DNA from: Halorubrum sp. BOL3-1 | GTDB lineage: Archaea > Halobacteriota > Halobacteria > Halobacteriales > Haloferacaceae | Assembly (NCBI RefSeq): GCF_004114375.1 | Contig: NZ_CP034693.1 | Location: 62,001-126,000, forward strand | DNA: 64,000 bases | Reading direction: 5' to 3' | In this document: in pieces, positions 1-8,830 of the stretch | Layout of the letters: the number at the start of each line of letters is the position of its first letter | How positions within the stretch are numbered: position 1 is the stretch's first letter | The notes under the pieces: generated by a model | Database searches by the model: none | The model's input: the letters and a program-made list of their open reading frames with translations, nothing else | What the model was told of the DNA's origin: nothing | Program-made: the position numbers and the translations under genes

Positions 1-132
1 GAACCAGCAAACATCCCAAACCAGCGGTACTGTGCCGTGGGAAGGCTCGCCGTTTACGGCGAGGAGGAAGTCACCTCTGGCGACTTTAGCAGTCCGGAGC
101 CTACAATAGAATCCACTTCAGGAATTGACTAA
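1..132 (+). other. Gene tail at window edge / IS200-IS605-like end hairpin
   Basis: One frame stays open from base 1 to a stop at 130-132 (43 codons), so this may be the C-terminus of a gene that begins before the window. Positions 46-63 form a perfect hairpin (CTCGCCG, loop TTTA, CGGCGAG) followed by GAGGAAGTCA. That resembles the right-end hairpin of haloarchaeal IS200/IS605 (tnpB-type) elements. I cannot tell whether the frame or the hairpin is the meaningful signal. Confidence 0.25.
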
Positions 133-154
133 CGATTCAGTCAAAAACGTCTTA

Positions 155-168
155 ACTAACCAGTTAGT
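155..168. promoter_or_regulatory. Palindromic operator overlapping the tetR promoter
   Basis: ACTAAC-CA-GTTAGT is an inverted repeat 16 bp before the TetR start codon. It overlaps the TATA-like TTAACTAA at about 153-160. The spacing suggests a nearly leaderless transcript starting near 180. A TetR-family protein bound here would block its own promoter and that of the co-transcribed efflux gene. The palindrome is seen; its use as a TetR operator is inferred. Confidence 0.55.
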
Positions 169-183
169 AAGTAGTTACAGAGA

Positions 184-774
184 ATGGAGTCGGAGACACG
201 GACCGAGATCATCGAAGCGACAAATCGTGCTCTCTGCGAACACGGCTACGCCGGGCTCACGATGCAGCGGATCGCTACGGAGTCGTCGATGACGACCGCC
301 GCAATTCACTATCATTACGACACGAAAGAGGAACTACTGAACGCCTTCCTCGACGATCTTATCGAGCGATTCGAACGGAAGTTATCCTGTGAAGCTGGCG
401 ATCCGCGAAAGCAGTTGAACGCGTTTCTCGATGCGGTTTTCATCCCGTCTGATCCTGCCGACGATGGCTTTCCGGTGGCAATTATGGAACTGAAAGCGCA
501 GGCACCCTACCACGACCTCTTTCGGGAGCGGTTTCTCGACCTCGACGAAGTAATGCGGGAGGTCGTCGCGGAGATCGTCGAAGAGGGCATCGACGTCGGC
601 TACTTCGAAGAAACGGACCCCGCCGAGGTTGCTCGGCTCGTCACGACGATACTCAACGGCGCACACGCACGTACCGTCGCATTGGGTGAACAGTCCGACG
701 AAACGCGCCAAGTACTCGAACACACGCTCGAACTCCACCTTGGATGGACACCGGGTTCAGAGGTGGTCGCGTGA
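184..774 (+). CDS. TetR/AcrR family transcriptional regulator
   Basis: 196 aa, normal for the family. Residues 1-50 form the TetR helix-turn-helix (EIIEATNRALCEHGYAGL, then TAAIHYHYDTKEEL), the usual DNA-recognition motif. The remainder is the helical ligand-binding and dimerisation domain. Its stop codon overlaps the GTG of the MATE efflux gene by four bases (GTGA), so the two are co-transcribed and probably translationally coupled. The likely role is repression of its own efflux operon through the palindrome at 155-168, relieved by a drug or metabolite. The ligand cannot be told from sequence. Confidence 0.9.
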   Translation: MESETRTEIIEATNRALCEHGYAGLTMQRIATESSMTTAAIHYHYDTKEELLNAFLDDLIERFERKLSCEAGDPRKQLNAFLDAVFIPSDPADDGFPVAIMELKAQAPYHDLFRERFLDLDEVMREVVAEIVEEGIDVGYFEETDPAEVARLVTTILNGAHARTVALGEQSDETRQVLEHTLELHLGWTPGSEVVA

Positions 775-2258
775 GCTTGTTCAAGGGCCAAGAGGAACTC
801 AACCTCACGGAGGGCGGCATCGTCAAGCCGTTGCTGTTCCTCTCGCTACCGATAGTGGTCACGAACCTGATGCAGACTGCCTATAATTTGGCAGACACGT
901 TCTGGCTCGGTCAGTACTCGACGGAGGCGCTCGCAGCCATCTCGTTTGGCTTTCCGATGGTATTTCTCCTGATCTCTCTTGGGATGGGACTCTCGGTCGC
1001 AGGAAGCGTCCTTGTCGCCCAACATACCGGTGCAGACGAAACCGACCAGGCCGAGTACGCCGCCTCACAGACGGTCACGTTCGCCTTCATTGCGTCGGCC
1101 ATCCTCGGTGTGCTCGGCTATCCGTTTGTCCGCCCATTCCTGGCGTTCCTCGGGGCCTCACCGGATGTCCTGCCAGGCGCGACAGCCTACATGCAAGTGG
1201 TGGCCCTAGGCTTGCCGTTCATGTTCGGATTCTTCGTGTTCATCGCCCTGATGCGCGGAGCCGGTGACACCATCACACCCATGCTCGTGATGTTCGGGAC
1301 CGTCGTGATCAACGTGATTCTTGATCCGTTCCTCATCAACGGCTGGACGGTCGTCGAGGGTGCACCTCTCGTCGGGACGGTTGGCTTTCCAGAACTAGGT
1401 ATCCAGGGTGCGGCCATTGCCACCGTCTTCTCGCGGAGTCTGGCGATGCTCGTCGGCCTCTACATCATGCTATCGGGAACACGCGGCATCCAGATTAATC
1501 TCGCAGATATGACGCCCGACCCCCAGTACTTACGAAAGATTCTGCGGATCGGTGTCCCGGCGAGTATCGAAGGGACAGGCCGTGCGCTCTCGATCAACGC
1601 CCTGCTCATTGTGGTGGGGTTGTTTTCGACGTCAGTCGTCGCGGCGTTCGGCATCGGGACGCGCGTCTTCTCGGTCATCTTCCTCCCGGCAATTGCCGTT
1701 GCCCGCGGTGTTGAGACGATGTCCGGTCAAAATATCGGGGCCGGGAAGTACGATCGCGCCCAAGAAGCGAACTACGCCGCTGCAAAGGGGCTGTTCGTCG
1801 TTCTCGGACTCGCCGGCGTGGCCATCTTCCTCGTCCCGACACCCATCGTCGGCGTGTTTACCGACGACCCGGCCGTCTTGGACGTCGGCGCAGAGTTCCT
1901 CCGGTACGTCGCACTATCGTTCGGATTCATCGGTATCATGCGGGCGTTCACGGGCGGGTTCCGCGGTGCTGGGAAGACGCTGATCGCCGCCGCTATCTCA
2001 GTGATCACACTTGCTGGGATTCGCCTCCCCGTTGCGTACGTTGCTTCACAAGGCGTGCTTCCCACGGACCTGTGGTTCCTCGGCCAACTCGACCCCCGTG
2101 GGATCTGGATCGCCTTCTTCGTCTCAAACGTCGCCGGCGCGATCATCGCCTACGCGTGGTTCCGGCGGGGAACGTGGCGAGAAGGCGACGTTCGCAGCAC
2201 GCCGAGTCCCGGCGGGGCTGAGCCAGAGGACGGTGAGATCCCGGCCGGAGATGACTGA
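771..2258 (+). CDS. MATE family multidrug/toxin efflux transporter
   Basis: About 495 aa from the GTG at 771. An ATG at 744 is in frame, but it would overlap tetR by 31 bp, whereas GTG gives the usual 4-bp overlap. The protein has the two MatE repeats with 12 predicted helices, including LPIVVTNLMQTAYNLADTFW at the start of the first half and the matching VPASIEGTGRALSINALL at the start of the second. The tail is acidic and hydrophilic. Family members export cationic drugs or flavonoid-like compounds against Na+ or H+ gradients. Paired with the preceding TetR gene, it forms an inducible efflux operon. Confidence 0.92.
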   Translation: MSLFKGQEELNLTEGGIVKPLLFLSLPIVVTNLMQTAYNLADTFWLGQYSTEALAAISFGFPMVFLLISLGMGLSVAGSVLVAQHTGADETDQAEYAASQTVTFAFIASAILGVLGYPFVRPFLAFLGASPDVLPGATAYMQVVALGLPFMFGFFVFIALMRGAGDTITPMLVMFGTVVINVILDPFLINGWTVVEGAPLVGTVGFPELGIQGAAIATVFSRSLAMLVGLYIMLSGTRGIQINLADMTPDPQYLRKILRIGVPASIEGTGRALSINALLIVVGLFSTSVVAAFGIGTRVFSVIFLPAIAVARGVETMSGQNIGAGKYDRAQEANYAAAKGLFVVLGLAGVAIFLVPTPIVGVFTDDPAVLDVGAEFLRYVALSFGFIGIMRAFTGGFRGAGKTLIAAAISVITLAGIRLPVAYVASQGVLPTDLWFLGQLDPRGIWIAFFVSNVAGAIIAYAWFRRGTWREGDVRSTPSPGGAEPEDGEIPAGDD

Positions 2259-2441
2259 TATGGCCGGGCTCTCAAGCCGTCCGTCCGCGAGCGATGGACA
2301 GAGAATGAGCGTCCGATGGCAGCGATCGGCTGCTGCATCACCACGGAAGACAGAACCGTGACTGATGGCGCATGGATATCACTGAGTCTCACGACGCTAG
2401 TGATGCGTGGCAGAATACGTGTGTTCTCACCAGTAATCACG

Positions 2442-2450
2442 TTTATTAAC
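2442..2450 (+). promoter_or_regulatory. TATA box of the rdfA operon
   Basis: TTTATTAAC lies about 33 bp before the ATG at 2483, the distance expected for an archaeal TATA box with a very short leader. No other promoter-like sequence lies closer. Confidence 0.5.
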
Positions 2451-2482
2451 TGGCGGACCTTCCTTCTCAGTAGAACAACACA

Positions 2483-3235
2483 ATGGGATGCAAGGTCGAT
2501 TCCCTCATCGAACGCCACGCCCTGACCGTACCCGATTCCGGGTACAAGTCGGTCGATGAGTACCTCGTGGCGCGATGGACCGGCTCGGACGGTCGCTCAG
2601 CCGATGGGTACAAGGGACTCACAGAGTGGCTCAACAAACGGCTACTGAAACAGATCTACGATGAACACAGCCGTGACACGATGAGCGTCCATCTCGATCG
2701 CGAGTACGAGATTATCACGGGTAACCAAGATATACAGCGTGACGAACTCGCTGCCGACCTCGCGACTGATGGGCTCGACATCGACGATATTGCTGACGAG
2801 CTGGTGTCGTGGAGCACGATGCGCCATCACCTCAAGGGCTGTCTCGGCGCCGAGAAGGATACGGCTCCCGCAGAAACTGACTGGGAAACGAACACTGTCC
2901 AGATGACTCGCGAACGGGCCGCAGAAAAAGCCCGATCGGTGCTGTCGTCGCTCACGTCGAAGGATCGGCTTCAGGACGCCGAGCGCGCACAGGTGGATGT
3001 GCAGGTCAAACTGAGCTGCCCGGACTGTTCGGTCCGGGTACCGTTTGAGGATGCCGTTGAGCGGGGCTACGTCTGTGAGACCCACGCCGAGACCGAGTCC
3101 GAGGAACCGGTGCTTGAACGCGTTGACAACCAGTTGTCCGCTATCGGTCTTCCATACGTGGGCGTTGAAGCGCTCCAAACCGCTCTCTTCGGTGAACCGT
3201 TCCTCCTCGAAGCTGCCACGATTGCCGCTCTCTAA
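2483..3235 (+). CDS. rdfA: Rod-determining factor RdfA-like protein
   Basis: 250 aa, acidic and soluble. The N-terminal section (KVDSLIERHAL...YKSVDEYLVARWTG) and the SWSTMRHHLKGCLGAEK segment match the haloarchaeal RdfA family as I remember it. That family was described in Haloferax volcanii as needed for rod-shaped cells. A C-terminal zinc-binding segment has CPDC near residue 179 and YVCETH near 197. The next gene starts 2 bp after its stop and encodes an SMC-like ATPase, an arrangement typical for this family, so the two probably act together in cell-shape or division control. Family assignment is from memory of conserved motifs. Confidence 0.75.
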   Translation: MGCKVDSLIERHALTVPDSGYKSVDEYLVARWTGSDGRSADGYKGLTEWLNKRLLKQIYDEHSRDTMSVHLDREYEIITGNQDIQRDELAADLATDGLDIDDIADELVSWSTMRHHLKGCLGAEKDTAPAETDWETNTVQMTRERAAEKARSVLSSLTSKDRLQDAERAQVDVQVKLSCPDCSVRVPFEDAVERGYVCETHAETESEEPVLERVDNQLSAIGLPYVGVEALQTALFGEPFLLEAATIAAL

Positions 3236-3237
3236 GG

Positions 3238-5022
3238 ATGACGTGGCACCTCTCTCTCGAGAATATTGCAGGCATTCGGCAGGGTGATGCGCACATCGAG
3301 CCGGGCGTCAACGCTGTCCGGGCGAGCAACTGGCAGGGAAAATCGAGTTTCCTCGCGGGCATCAAGACCGCGTTCGGGACTGCGATGCCGCTGACCGAAG
3401 GGCAATCGACCGGTCAAGCCGTCTTGCAAACAGATGATGAGGAGATCACAGTCGAGTTAGAACGGACGAACGGGTCCGTGTCGCGCTCCGGACAGCCGTA
3501 TCTGGTGGACGAATACGATCAGATCTGTGCGGAATTATTCGCGTTCCTCGACGAGGACAACGACATCCGTCAGGCGGTACGAATCGGAGAAAACCTTGAA
3601 GCGTTGCTCACCCGTCCTCTCGGTTTCGAGAACATCGACGAGCAGATTGCGGACTTACAGACCGAACGCGAGCAAGTCGAGCGTGAACTCGAACGTGCCG
3701 ACCAGGCGGCCGAACGCCTCCCACAACACCAGCAACGGGTCACGAGTCTCGAAGAGGATCTCGAGGAGCTGCGTGCTGAACGGGACGCGATCGATGACGA
3801 CAGCGCTGGCGAGAGCGACGCTCGCGACGAGCTGAGTGAGCTCCGCGCGGAACGTGACCAAGTAGCCACGAAAATCGAGCGTCTGGAGACGACCGCCGAG
3901 CGCGTTCGAGAGACGGTGACCGGAAAGCGGGCCGAACTGGAATCGCTTACCGTTCCATCGGATGCTGACGTCGAGGACGTACTCGAGAGTCTTCACGCTG
4001 ATCTCCGTGACATCGAGCGCGATAAGGAGCTATTGCAATCGGTTTACGAAGCTAACAAGCGGGTACTCGACGAAGGGCGTGCGGAGCTGCTGACCGAGGT
4101 CTCACATGACATGCTTTCGGATTCGGTGACCTGCTGGGTCTGTGGAAACGACACGGCACGTGACGATATCGAGGCACAGCTGACGGCGCTCGACGACCGG
4201 ATCGCTGACCTCCAGTCGCAGGCTGCCGAGACACGTGATCGTGTTGAGGAGCTCGAAGCAAAGCGAGACGAAATCAAGGAAGCCCGTCGCAAGGAAACCG
4301 ACTTGACTGATCGCATTGGTGACCTGGGAACCCGACTTGCTGAGACCGAGGAGGACCTTGAATCGGCTCGTGAACGTCAAGACGAACTTGAATCCCATAT
4401 TGCTGAACTCGAAGCAGAAGTCGATTCGACTGAAGATCGGATCTCAGACCTCGAAAGCGAGATCAAATACACCGAGGCAGAGTTGACCGACGCACGTGAG
4501 GAACTCGAGGAAACGGAGACCCTTGCAGAGCAACGCGAGATGCTGGAAGAGGAGTACGACTCACTGACTGGCGAAATCACGGACCTTCGCACCCGAAAAG
4601 AGGACGTCAAGCGACGAACGCGCGAGGCGTTTTCGTCAGCACTCGCTGATCTGCTCGAACAGTTCGATACGGGGTTCGAGACAGCTCGTCTCACGAGTAC
4701 GTTCGATCTCGTCGTCGCACGCGAGGGGCGTGAAGCCCAGTTAGACGCACTGAGTGAAGGTGAACGAGAACTGCTTGGAATCGTCGCAGCACTTGCGGGC
4801 TATGGAGCCTTCGAGGTGAGCCAACGTGTGCCGGTGATGCTTCTCGATGGCCTCGGCGGACTCGCCAGCGATAATCTTCAGATCTTGGTCGAGTATCTGG
4901 CTGCGCGAACGGAGTATCTCGTCCTCACGGCGTATCCCGAAAACGAAGGCTTTGACGGAAACGAACTGTCGCCGTCTGAGTGGCAGGTCGTATCGCACGA
5001 ACCGGACGTCGGTCCAGCGTAG
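3238..5022 (+). CDS. Archaea-specific SMC-related coiled-coil ATPase with zinc hook
   Basis: 594 aa with Rad50/SMC architecture. An N-terminal ATPase half has a Walker A-like loop ending GKSS (residues 34-37). Two long heptad-rich coiled coils (about 125-290 and 310-470) flank a CWVC zinc-hook motif near residue 299. The C-terminal half carries an ABC signature LSEGE (about 504) and a Walker B-like VPVMLLDGLGG (about 531). It is shorter than true SMC or Rad50, and its Walker B lacks the usual final acidic pair (DG instead of DE), so hydrolysis may be weak. It is cotranscribed with rdfA, 2 bp apart. Sph-type proteins of this kind sit beside rdfA in other haloarchaea. Confidence 0.8.
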   Translation: MTWHLSLENIAGIRQGDAHIEPGVNAVRASNWQGKSSFLAGIKTAFGTAMPLTEGQSTGQAVLQTDDEEITVELERTNGSVSRSGQPYLVDEYDQICAELFAFLDEDNDIRQAVRIGENLEALLTRPLGFENIDEQIADLQTEREQVERELERADQAAERLPQHQQRVTSLEEDLEELRAERDAIDDDSAGESDARDELSELRAERDQVATKIERLETTAERVRETVTGKRAELESLTVPSDADVEDVLESLHADLRDIERDKELLQSVYEANKRVLDEGRAELLTEVSHDMLSDSVTCWVCGNDTARDDIEAQLTALDDRIADLQSQAAETRDRVEELEAKRDEIKEARRKETDLTDRIGDLGTRLAETEEDLESARERQDELESHIAELEAEVDSTEDRISDLESEIKYTEAELTDAREELEETETLAEQREMLEEEYDSLTGEITDLRTRKEDVKRRTREAFSSALADLLEQFDTGFETARLTSTFDLVVAREGREAQLDALSEGERELLGIVAALAGYGAFEVSQRVPVMLLDGLGGLASDNLQILVEYLAARTEYLVLTAYPENEGFDGNELSPSEWQVVSHEPDVGPA

Positions 5023-5179
5023 GAGCAACATCTTCCGGTCGTCCTTTATTGGTTCTAGTTACTGACCTCCTGCCCGTATAGGATTATGAATCCCAAGGGT
5101 TGTACCACGCTCTTTACACTGGTACTCTGTGACAGTCTCTCGCCAGAGTTAACTACGGAGTTCATCTACGAAGATTGTG

Positions 5180-5398
5180 ATGAGTCGATTTACCGAACAG
5201 CACGAGAAAGGAGTCCGTGCATTTACCGAGAGTCTGGAACACAAACAGAAGACGTGTAGCAACTGTGGATTCGAAGATAGTGTCCTTCACAGCGAGTGGA
5301 AGACACACGTCGAAACGACGCCGAAGTCCGGTCATATCAAATACAAACTCACGTGTCCGGATTGCGACTCGACCGAAATCGTCGAAATCGATATTTGA
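5180..5398 (+). CDS. Small two-CxxC zinc-ribbon protein
   Basis: 72 aa from ATG 5180 (a GTG lies one codon upstream). It has two CxxC knuckles, CSNC near residue 26 and CPDC near residue 60, that would bind one zinc. Such small CPxCG-type zinc proteins are abundant in haloarchaea and mostly uncharacterised. Its stop abuts the convergent TBP gene, with no intergenic space. Function unknown. Confidence 0.7.
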   Translation: MSRFTEQHEKGVRAFTESLEHKQKTCSNCGFEDSVLHSEWKTHVETTPKSGHIKYKLTCPDCDSTEIVEIDI

Positions 5399-5965
5399 TT
5401 ACACTCGTTCGAGCAGGTCGAGGTTTTCGAGTCGCGACTGGACTGTATCGAGTGCAGCTTCAGCGTCTTCCACTGTTCGTGCGCCCGTAATTACCAGTTT
5501 GCCACTCCCAAAGAGCAGGACGACGACAGGCGGCTCGTCAAGTCGGTAGACGAGTCCGAGAAACTGCTCTGGTTCGTACTCGATGTTCGCGAGGCTGAGA
5601 CCGATTGCGATTGCATTGAGATTCAGTCGTTCATCAAGATCGCCACTGGTGACCATGTGCTCGATGGTGATGTCTGGCTCCTCGTCGACGTGGATCCCGA
5701 GATCACGCAATTGTTGAAAGAAAATCTCGAGCGTGTCCTCGACGGCGATCACACTTTGGGCCCCAGTACAGACGACTTTCCCGGATCGGAAGATGAGTGC
5801 TGCGGCCTGCGGGCACTCGGTTCGATAGACCAAGCCTGGGAAGTGGTCGGGCACATAATCAGTAGTTGGGAGGTCGTCGGCGAGTGTTTCCAGGTCGAGT
5901 TCTTGGCCGATGCCGGTTGATGCCACAACGTTCTCAACCGCAAGCGTATCTGATGGACTGCTCAT
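5399..5965 (-). CDS. tbp: TATA-box binding protein paralogue
   Basis: 188 aa, the usual archaeal TBP length. It contains the two pseudo-symmetric repeats, each with the FPGLVYR or FLGLVYR strand and the SGKVVCTGA or SGKLVITGA DNA-binding strand (residues about 10-95 and 100-180). It binds TATA boxes and recruits TFB and RNA polymerase. Haloarchaea keep several divergent TBPs that may direct subsets of promoters, and the variation here (for example EPPVVVLLFGSG) fits an accessory copy rather than the chromosomal housekeeping gene. That last point is inference. Confidence 0.95.
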   Translation of the reverse strand: MSSPSDTLAVENVVASTGIGQELDLETLADDLPTTDYVPDHFPGLVYRTECPQAAALIFRSGKVVCTGAQSVIAVEDTLEIFFQQLRDLGIHVDEEPDITIEHMVTSGDLDERLNLNAIAIGLSLANIEYEPEQFLGLVYRLDEPPVVVLLFGSGKLVITGARTVEDAEAALDTVQSRLENLDLLERV

Positions 5966-6102
5966 CTCTCTGTTCGAATATTCCCACGAATGATAAATAC
6001 TGGCCGATATCCGTCTGACGTAGGTATCGGTTCTCTATGGGTGGGTACGAAGGGATCAACTCTTGGGGTGGCTACGTGATGCTGTCAGTCGGATACAATC
6101 GG

Positions 6103-6330
6103 TCAGTCTGTAAGTGGGAGGAAGATACCAAACCCGAAGACGGAGAACATGCCGATCAGAATGCCCATCCACATGAAATCGAAAAGGATGGTACGCTCCC
6201 AGTCCGGGAGCGGGCCTACTATATCCGGTCCAACCACACTCCCGATAACTCCGATTACGAGGAGTCCAACGCCGAGGGCAAGTCCACGCTTGGCGTACGT
6301 TCGATAGTCGAGTCTCATACCGTGGCCCAT
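6103..6330 (-). CDS. Small membrane protein, DUF7860-like
   Basis: 75 aa with two hydrophobic helices (about 17-37 and 48-70) after a short LDYRTYAKRG amphipathic start. It ends in FGIFLPLTD, a pattern I associate with the haloarchaeal DUF7860 family. An internal ATG at codon 5 could also be the start. Function unknown. Confidence 0.6.
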   Translation of the reverse strand: MGHGMRLDYRTYAKRGLALGVGLLVIGVIGSVVGPDIVGPLPDWERTILFDFMWMGILIGMFSVFGFGIFLPLTD

Positions 6331-6428
6331 GGACCTGAGTCGGTCGCAATCACTATTATCTGTTTCGTCTTTGCATGGCCCGAATACGCTAGTGATTGGT
6401 TTGACGACCCTTTCTGGGACCTATCCTT

Positions 6429-6896
6429 CTAGTCGCTCTGCGGAACCGCGTAGGTACCGAGAATAAAAAATACGACTGCTAAAACGGCGAGGATGAGTAA
6501 ATCCGGCCATACTGATTGGTGTAGATATGTGGCGTTTCGCACTCCTCGAGCGAAGTACGTGAGCGGTGAGAGGGCGATAGCCGGTCGGAACCATCTAGGG
6601 AGCATGTCCGGGGTAATGAACTTCTCAGACAGGAACACGAGGGGGAGAGCAACAGCGTTGTTCGCGGCGATAACGCCATCCTGTGAATCAGCGACTCGAC
6701 CTAACAGCGCACCGATCCCACAGAACACCACGACAGCCAGCACGACGAACGGGAGCAGGAGTGGTGAGAGACTAAAATTGGTCCCTGTCAGGAGCTCAAG
6801 CACACCCAGCACGATCGCGCTGGCGAGAAGGATGATTCCGATGTTCACCAGCGTGTGTGCTGCCAGCCATTCACTTCGGTTGAGTGACTGCCGCGG
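6429..6896 (-). pseudogene. ABC-2 type transporter permease, 5'-truncated
   Basis: Only the C-terminal half of an ABC-2 permease is present. It has four hydrophobic helices and the family segment FLSEKFITPDMLPRWFRPAIALSPLTYF. Homology-like sequence (RSEWLAAHT) continues upstream of the GTG at 6848 until an in-frame TAA near 6899, so the missing N-terminal half has been lost rather than misannotated. No ATP-binding subunit lies nearby. It is presumably non-functional. Confidence 0.7.
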
Positions 6897-6899
6897 TTA

Positions 6900-7203
6900 T
6901 ACTGGATGATTGGAACGACTTGAGGTGATCCGTTCGATTTTAGCACGAACTATTCAAACAGCCACCAATTCTATTTCTCGACCAACAGTACTCGGGAGAG
7001 CACCGTGGGAGAGAGTTGACAACCACATAGTGGTTGTTAGACGAACCGCCTGAGGGGGTGTGAATACGAGCTCTACCGGCCTTAGGGTCTACCCTTGTCA
7101 CCGACGGCTAGTATTTTGAATCTGGCTTGACGGTGTCTGGAGGCAAGGTCATTATCCGAACAGAAGAGTTGATAACTGTCTAGTTCAATTCTCAGCGCAG
7201 AGT
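6900..7203. other. Intergenic region with a perfect inverted repeat
   Basis: No gene seen. Positions 7019-7037 contain ACAACCAC-ATA-GTGGTTGT, a perfect 8-bp inverted repeat, about 170 bp before the next gene. It could be an operator or a terminator hairpin. No T-tract follows it. Confidence 0.4.
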
Positions 7204-8103
7204 ATGCCAGTAGAGCAGTTAGAGTCGTTTCTCAATAATCCCGCGATGCGTGAGGCCCTGTCGGTCGTGTTCGAACGGAGTAACAGGGGCAGCGAGGAAC
7301 TGCAATGGGCCGACGTTGAGGACGCGCTGTCGAGTGGCCAGTGGGGACGCTTGATCGAAACCGGAGTTCTGGTGAGTGGAGGTACCGGATTTACCTTTGC
7401 GAACCCAGAGCGGGTCGAGCAGACACTTGCGGAACACGGTCATCTTTCGGGCACGACTGGCGGTGGTGTCGAAATCGAATCCGAGTCGTGGGCCTGGTAC
7501 GACAAAGCGGCCGGTGTGGCAGCACTTGCCCTCTTCACCGGGTACTGGAATACAGGGATACGGGATCTCATCGCATCTTTTGACAACATCATTCTCGCGC
7601 CAATCACCAATACGCTCCCGTTTTACGCAGTTGTCATCATCCTCGCGATCGTCACCGGACTCTATTCGACCGTCCTCCAGTCGCAACTCATGGACCACGA
7701 AAAAATACGGGCGTATCAGGAGCGGATAAACGAGCTGAAAGAGCGCAAAGAGGCAGCCAAAGAACGAGGTGACGACGAAGCGCTCGAACAGATCCAGGAA
7801 GAACAGATGGAATCAGCTGGTGATCAGCTGGGGATGTTCAAACTTCAGTTTCGTCCAATGGTCTGGATTATGCTCATAACCATTCCCGTGTTCCTCTGGC
7901 TCCGCTGGAAGGTTCGTGGCGGCCATCTCGGAGTTAGCGAGACTGGGTTGGTGGTTCCGCTTGCAGGCGCTGTTTCGTGGCAAGAACCACTCCTCGGGCC
8001 AATGTCTACATGGATCGTTTGGTATTTCCTCTGTTCGATGGCGTCGCGTCAGATCATCCAGAAGACGTTCAACATACAGACCTCGGCCACCTCCTCATCG
8101 TAA
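7204..8103 (+). CDS. DUF106 (EMC3/TMCO1-like, Oxa1 superfamily) membrane protein
   Basis: 299 aa. A soluble N-terminal region (1-95) precedes a first hydrophobic segment. The Oxa1-like core starts with a helix at about 135-160, then a charged coiled coil (about 165-215, rich in EAAKERGDDEALEQIQEEQ), then RPMVWIMLITIPVFLWLRWKV and a last helix near 275. DUF106 proteins are archaeal relatives of EMC3/TMCO1 and YidC/Oxa1 membrane insertases. The usual haloarchaeal copy sits in an adk/truB context, so this one with its extra N-terminal domain is probably an accessory paralogue. Insertase activity is inferred from family. Confidence 0.75.
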   Translation: MPVEQLESFLNNPAMREALSVVFERSNRGSEELQWADVEDALSSGQWGRLIETGVLVSGGTGFTFANPERVEQTLAEHGHLSGTTGGGVEIESESWAWYDKAAGVAALALFTGYWNTGIRDLIASFDNIILAPITNTLPFYAVVIILAIVTGLYSTVLQSQLMDHEKIRAYQERINELKERKEAAKERGDDEALEQIQEEQMESAGDQLGMFKLQFRPMVWIMLITIPVFLWLRWKVRGGHLGVSETGLVVPLAGAVSWQEPLLGPMSTWIVWYFLCSMASRQIIQKTFNIQTSATSSS

Positions 8104-8159
8104 CAAGGCAGTATTCAGATTAGGATGAATGATGAGGTGGAGCGATCTTCGAGTGATAT

Positions 8160-8795
8160 ATGCCAGAAACCACATGTCTCAACGAAGACGTCGACCGCTT
8201 CGAATTAGGATTTGTGGAGCGAGAGGCGAGACCCGAGCCGGCGATAAAACTCGATATCCGACACCATTTAGCTAGTCTCTCACTTTCGAATACTATCTTA
8301 TTTATTGATATTTTAGGTGTCTATCAATGTCGATCTACCGTTCATAACTGGGTTCAAAAGGCCGATCTACAGCCGCGCGAGGGTGTGAATTCGGGTCACG
8401 TTACAGTTAACAAAACGGTGATCTAGCTCAATGATGAATGATTCTAGCTGTGTGCTCCCGTTGATCCTACAACGAACCGATTACTACACGTCAAGCTCTC
8501 TCAGACGGGAATATCCTCGATCTCTTCGATATTTCTCTCCGAACTCCGCGAGAAACATCAGGTCGACAACGCGCTGTTACTCGTCGATGGCGCATCCTAG
8601 CTCCACGACGCCTGTCACCGCCACGGGCTCCGTTTCCAACACGTCACACATATAAATCGGAATAGCATCAAACATACTATTTAACAGGTAAAACAACAAA
8701 CGGACCAGTTCTCAAACTGTTTTGGCCACGCCGAAGCAAATACCATCGAAAATTGGCTTCAAGCTCTCGCCTTCGCGTAGAATCAGCTTATCTGA
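8160..8795 (+). pseudogene. Degenerate IS6-family transposase
   Basis: The first 75 codons read as a typical haloarchaeal IS6 N-terminus (FVEREARPEPAIKLDIRHHL, then STVHNWVQKADLQP). Downstream, in shifting frames, come further IS6 pieces: TVNKTVI, VDNALLLVDGAS (the middle DDE region), HDACHRHGLRFQHVTH, and finally FSNCFGHA followed by NWLQALAFA. Several stops and frame changes interrupt it, so this is an inactive relic. Terminal repeats were not recognised. Confidence 0.8.
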
Positions 8796-8830
8796 ACACT
8801 AACACGAGAGTGGCCCCAGAATCAGGTAGC

